Assembly (NCBI GenBank): GCA_003223875.1
Contig: QHWY01000239.1
Span: 1-36,877 of the forward strand
Source of the DNA: Acidobacteriota bacterium
GTDB lineage: Bacteria > Acidobacteriota > Terriglobia > 20CM-2-55-15
Direction of reading: 5' to 3'
Length of the DNA stretch: 36,877 nt
Below the pieces are notes generated by a model. It saw only the letters and a list, made by a program, of their open reading frames with translations. It searched no databases and was not told the origin of the DNA. This document shows, one piece after another, positions 34,413-36,877 of the stretch (its first letter is position 1; every line of letters begins with the position of its first letter). Both the position numbers and the translations under genes were made by a program.

Positions 34413-36095
34413 ATGATTGTTATGGCAGCGCTGATACTTGTTTTGCAATCCGCCGCGCCGTTCGAGCAATCTCAGCAAGCACAAAATGCGAAGGCCAGTA
34501 TCGAGGGTTTCGTTGTGCGGGCCGGCACCAATGAGCCGGTTGCCCGAGCCCGCGTGACGGTGTTTAGGACGGCGGGTCCTGGAGGATCACCGCTGCAGCA
34601 GGCAGGTCCACCGCAGACCATCCCTCCAATGACTACGGACAGTCAGGGGCATTTTGTTTTTAGGGATCTCGATCCAGGTTCATACTCAGTCACGGCTCAA
34701 CGCAACGGTTTTGCGCGTCAGGCGTACGGCGAACGCGCTACGGGGCGGCCCGGAGCGCCGTTGACTATCCTTGCAGGTCAAGCATTAAAAGACGTTGTGT
34801 TCCGTCTGGTCCCGGCGGGCACGGTCGGCGGACGCGTTACAGATTCGACGGGCGAACCAATTGCGGGAATTAGCATCACGATCGGCCGCTTCACGTACGA
34901 TCCAACTGGAAAGCGAACATTTCAACCGATAAATTTCGCACGAACTGATGATCGGGGTGAATACCGCATGTATTGGATCACGCCTGGCCGGTATTATGTG
35001 AACGCCAGCCCAGCATCGGCATTCATCGGCTTCCGAACCCCCAATAGCAACGAAGTTGTTGAGCCCGGTTACGTGCCGACGTGGTACCCCGGAACAACCG
35101 ATGAGTCCTCGACAGCGGCGATTGAACTTCAGGCGGGTGCGGAATTGAGAACGGTCGACTTTACGCTCACGCAACAGCCGTTGTTTCGAATCCGCGGCCG
35201 TGTTTTTGACGCTCGAACGGGACAGGCTGCTCGTAACGCGAACGTTTCCGTTAATCCGATGAAACCTACTGGAGGGTTTGGAATTACGCCGTCTTCCGTG
35301 AATTACAACTCGGCCAACGGAACATTTGAAATTCGAGATGTCCCTCCGGGTTCGTACTGGGTACGCGCAATCAATTTCGCGAATCCCGGAGGCGGACCCT
35401 ACTCCGGCGATACCGCTCAGGTCCCGCTCGAGATTTCAAATGTAGATATCGAAAATGTCGTGCTGGTCTTAACGCCGGGATTTCAAATAAAGGGTCGCAT
35501 CGAGCTCGAAGGCGGGTCGCTTTCCACATTGCCAAATATCGAGCGTACCAGGGTATTCCTGACGCCCCTGGAGCCGATGCCTTTTGGCTCCCCACAGGAT
35601 CCGATAAAGCCGGACGGATCTTTCACAATCGATAATGTCCATCCCGGTGAATACCGCATCAACCTCGGGATGCCCCAGAACACCTTCATTCAATCAATCC
35701 GGCTTGGCCAAACGGACGTGTCGTCGCACGTGACAATCCTGGGGCCGGTATCTGAATCGCTTGAAATTCTGTTGAGCACCAGAGGCGGCCGGATCGACGG
35801 GTTAATGGTCGACAAGGATCGAAAACCGATGCAGGGCATTCAAGCCGTTCTTATCCCGGATCGGCAGCGTGATCGCCGCGACCTGTTTAGGTTCGCAACA
35901 AGCGATCAAACCGGACACTTCACCATGAATGCCATCGCTCCAGGCGATTACAAGCTTTTCGCATGGGAGGATCTGGAACCCGGCGCATACAACGATCCTG
36001 ATTTTCTTCGGAAATATGAAGCAGTTGCGACGCCCGTCCAGATCTCGGAGTCATCAACATCAACAGTTGAGGTCAAAGTGCTTTCCGGAAATTAA
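34413..36095 (+). CDS. carboxypeptidase-regulatory-like domain protein, exported
   Basis: A 560-residue protein; ATG 34413 has GGAGG 5 nt upstream. An N-terminal signal segment (IVMAALILVLQSAAPFEQSQ) leads into several CarboxypepD_reg-like beta-sandwich repeats: IEGFVVRAGTNEPVARARVTV, GTVGGRVTDSTGEPIAGISITI, FRIRGRVFDARTGQAARNANV and GRIDGLMVDKDRKPMQGIQAV, each followed by a DRG/DQTGHF-type strand and PGSY/PGDY/PGRY turn. Such multi-domain surface or periplasmic proteins are abundant in Acidobacteria and may bind glycans or proteins; the exact role is unknown. Confidence 0.85.
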   Translation: MIVMAALILVLQSAAPFEQSQQAQNAKASIEGFVVRAGTNEPVARARVTVFRTAGPGGSPLQQAGPPQTIPPMTTDSQGHFVFRDLDPGSYSVTAQRNGFARQAYGERATGRPGAPLTILAGQALKDVVFRLVPAGTVGGRVTDSTGEPIAGISITIGRFTYDPTGKRTFQPINFARTDDRGEYRMYWITPGRYYVNASPASAFIGFRTPNSNEVVEPGYVPTWYPGTTDESSTAAIELQAGAELRTVDFTLTQQPLFRIRGRVFDARTGQAARNANVSVNPMKPTGGFGITPSSVNYNSANGTFEIRDVPPGSYWVRAINFANPGGGPYSGDTAQVPLEISNVDIENVVLVLTPGFQIKGRIELEGGSLSTLPNIERTRVFLTPLEPMPFGSPQDPIKPDGSFTIDNVHPGEYRINLGMPQNTFIQSIRLGQTDVSSHVTILGPVSESLEILLSTRGGRIDGLMVDKDRKPMQGIQAVLIPDRQRDRRDLFRFATSDQTGHFTMNAIAPGDYKLFAWEDLEPGAYNDPDFLRKYEAVATPVQISESSTSTVEVKVLSGN

Positions 36096-36106
36096 GAGCC
36101 CGATTT

Positions 36107-36877
36107 CTACAAAAGCTCGTAACCCGGCCCGCCGCCACCTTCGGGCGTTACCCAGTTGATGACCTCGTACGGGTCCATGATGTCGCAGGTTTTACAATGG
36201 ACGCAGTTGGAAAAATTGATCTGCAGGCGTTGGCCGCCTTGGCCGTCCTCGACCATTTCGTAGACCGCGGCAGGACAGAAGAATTGGCATGGATTGCCGT
36301 ATTCGTTCGTGCAGCGCGGGTGACAAATATCCGGCTGGAGGATGTGGAGGTGGCACGGCTGATCTTCATCGTGAACGGTGCCGGAGTTGTAGACATCGGT
36401 CAGCTTGTCAAAGGTCAGCTTGCCATCGAAGGTCGGTTCAGCGCGTGGCGGCAGGTTGCCATCGTAATATTCCCTCAGTTGGCGCATTCGCGTGTGGCCT
36501 GGCCTATTGCGATACCGGTTGCGCAATCCGCGGCCGCCGGTCGCCATTTGCAATCCGGTGTGGATCATGCCGGCGAGGAAGCCGTGTTCGAATCCCTGAT
36601 GGAAGTTCCGCACTTTCCAGAGTTCTTTCTTGACCCAACTATTTTCGACGAGTTCCTCGAATCGCTTCAGCTTTTTGGCAGAGACGTCATTCGCTTCGAG
36701 GGCTTCGAATGCCGCCTGCGCGGCGAGCATCCCGGTCTTGAATGCAAGGTGGATTCCTTTCAGGCGCATCGCGTTGAGGAATCCTGCTGCGTCTCCTACA
36801 ATCATTCCGCCGTTGAAGTAGTACTGAGACAATGCCCAGTAGCCGCCCTCGGGAATCGTCTTGGCGCCATAGGAGTA
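36107..36877 (-). CDS. electron transfer flavoprotein-ubiquinone oxidoreductase, C-terminal part (5' end outside window)
   Basis: The frame continues past the right edge (YSYGAKTIPEGGYWALSQYYFNGG), so about 256 residues of the C-terminal part are seen. GGMIVGDAAGFLNAMRLKGIHLAFKTGMLAA is the FAD-binding C-terminal segment of ETF-QO. The 4Fe-4S domain follows with cysteines in GNPCQFFCPAAVYEM and NFSNCVHCKTCDIMDPYEVINWVTPEGGGGPGY, highly typical. The enzyme passes electrons from ETF, reduced by acyl-CoA and other dehydrogenases, into the quinone pool. It is convergent with the preceding gene, 11 bp apart. Confidence 0.95.
   Translation of the reverse strand, partial: YSYGAKTIPEGGYWALSQYYFNGGMIVGDAAGFLNAMRLKGIHLAFKTGMLAAQAAFEALEANDVSAKKLKRFEELVENSWVKKELWKVRNFHQGFEHGFLAGMIHTGLQMATGGRGLRNRYRNRPGHTRMRQLREYYDGNLPPRAEPTFDGKLTFDKLTDVYNSGTVHDEDQPCHLHILQPDICHPRCTNEYGNPCQFFCPAAVYEMVEDGQGGQRLQINFSNCVHCKTCDIMDPYEVINWVTPEGGGGPGYELL

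Overview
The window looks like chromosomal DNA of a Gram-negative soil or environmental bacterium, most probably an Acidobacteriota member. This is inference from gene content: a TonB-dependent receptor with an N-terminal carboxypeptidase-regulatory-like domain, an OprB-like porin, secreted DUF6152/DUF6644-type proteins, many TPR proteins, and several dispersed palindromic repeat families. No rRNA, tRNA, CRISPR array, phage or transposase gene was recognised. The right end cuts an ETF-quinone oxidoreductase gene.

Layout. (1) 0-6 kb: two small hypothetical genes, then on the + strand a TonB-dependent receptor, an OprB-like porin and a di-haem cytochrome c peroxidase lipoprotein. (2) 6-12.7 kb, - strand: secreted BNR-repeat protein, then response regulator, histidine kinase, PepSY membrane protein and GMC oxidoreductase, the last four packed as an operon. 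(3) 12.7-16.1 kb: a repeat nest, two paralogous DUF6644-like membrane proteins, a small secreted protein and, divergently, a DUF6152-like protein with a 316-aa secreted protein. (4) 16.2-19.1 kb: NAD(P)-dependent oxidoreductase (DUF1932 type) and DUF6282-type amidohydrolase, divergent from a GntR/FCD regulator. (5) 19-24.5 kb: Zn-ribbon methyltransferase, the rnc-lepB-hypothetical operon, a poly-Q TPR protein and a LigC-like dehydrogenase. (6) 24.6-32.3 kb: TPR protein, TIM-barrel isomerase/asnS, arginase, AmmeMemoRadiSam radical SAM enzyme, coaE and folD. (7) 32.3-36.9 kb: Slt-type lytic transglycosylase, a carboxypeptidase-regulatory-like repeat protein and the ETF-QO fragment.

The most distinctive signal is the interplay of repeats with genes. 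A roughly 180-190 bp palindromic element, or its remnants, abuts the start codons of three genes (response regulator, folD, radical SAM gene). Each time it places a Shine-Dalgarno-like GAGGAGGGG 11-15 nt upstream of the start, and the two full copies keep the same reading frame open. A second inverted repeat supplies both the stop codon of the histidine kinase and the start codon plus first 20 residues of the PepSY protein. A third family forms terminator-like hairpins at three convergent gene junctions. The 5' end of the radical SAM gene is duplicated as a perfect 101-bp direct repeat, creating a small upstream ORF coupled to the gene by an ATGA overlap.

Functionally the window mixes envelope and nutrient-uptake genes, a probable envelope-signal regulon (two-component system with PepSY and GMC proteins), fragments of catabolism (LigC-like, DUF1932, DUF6282/GntR) and housekeeping genes (rnc, lepB, asnS, coaE, folD).
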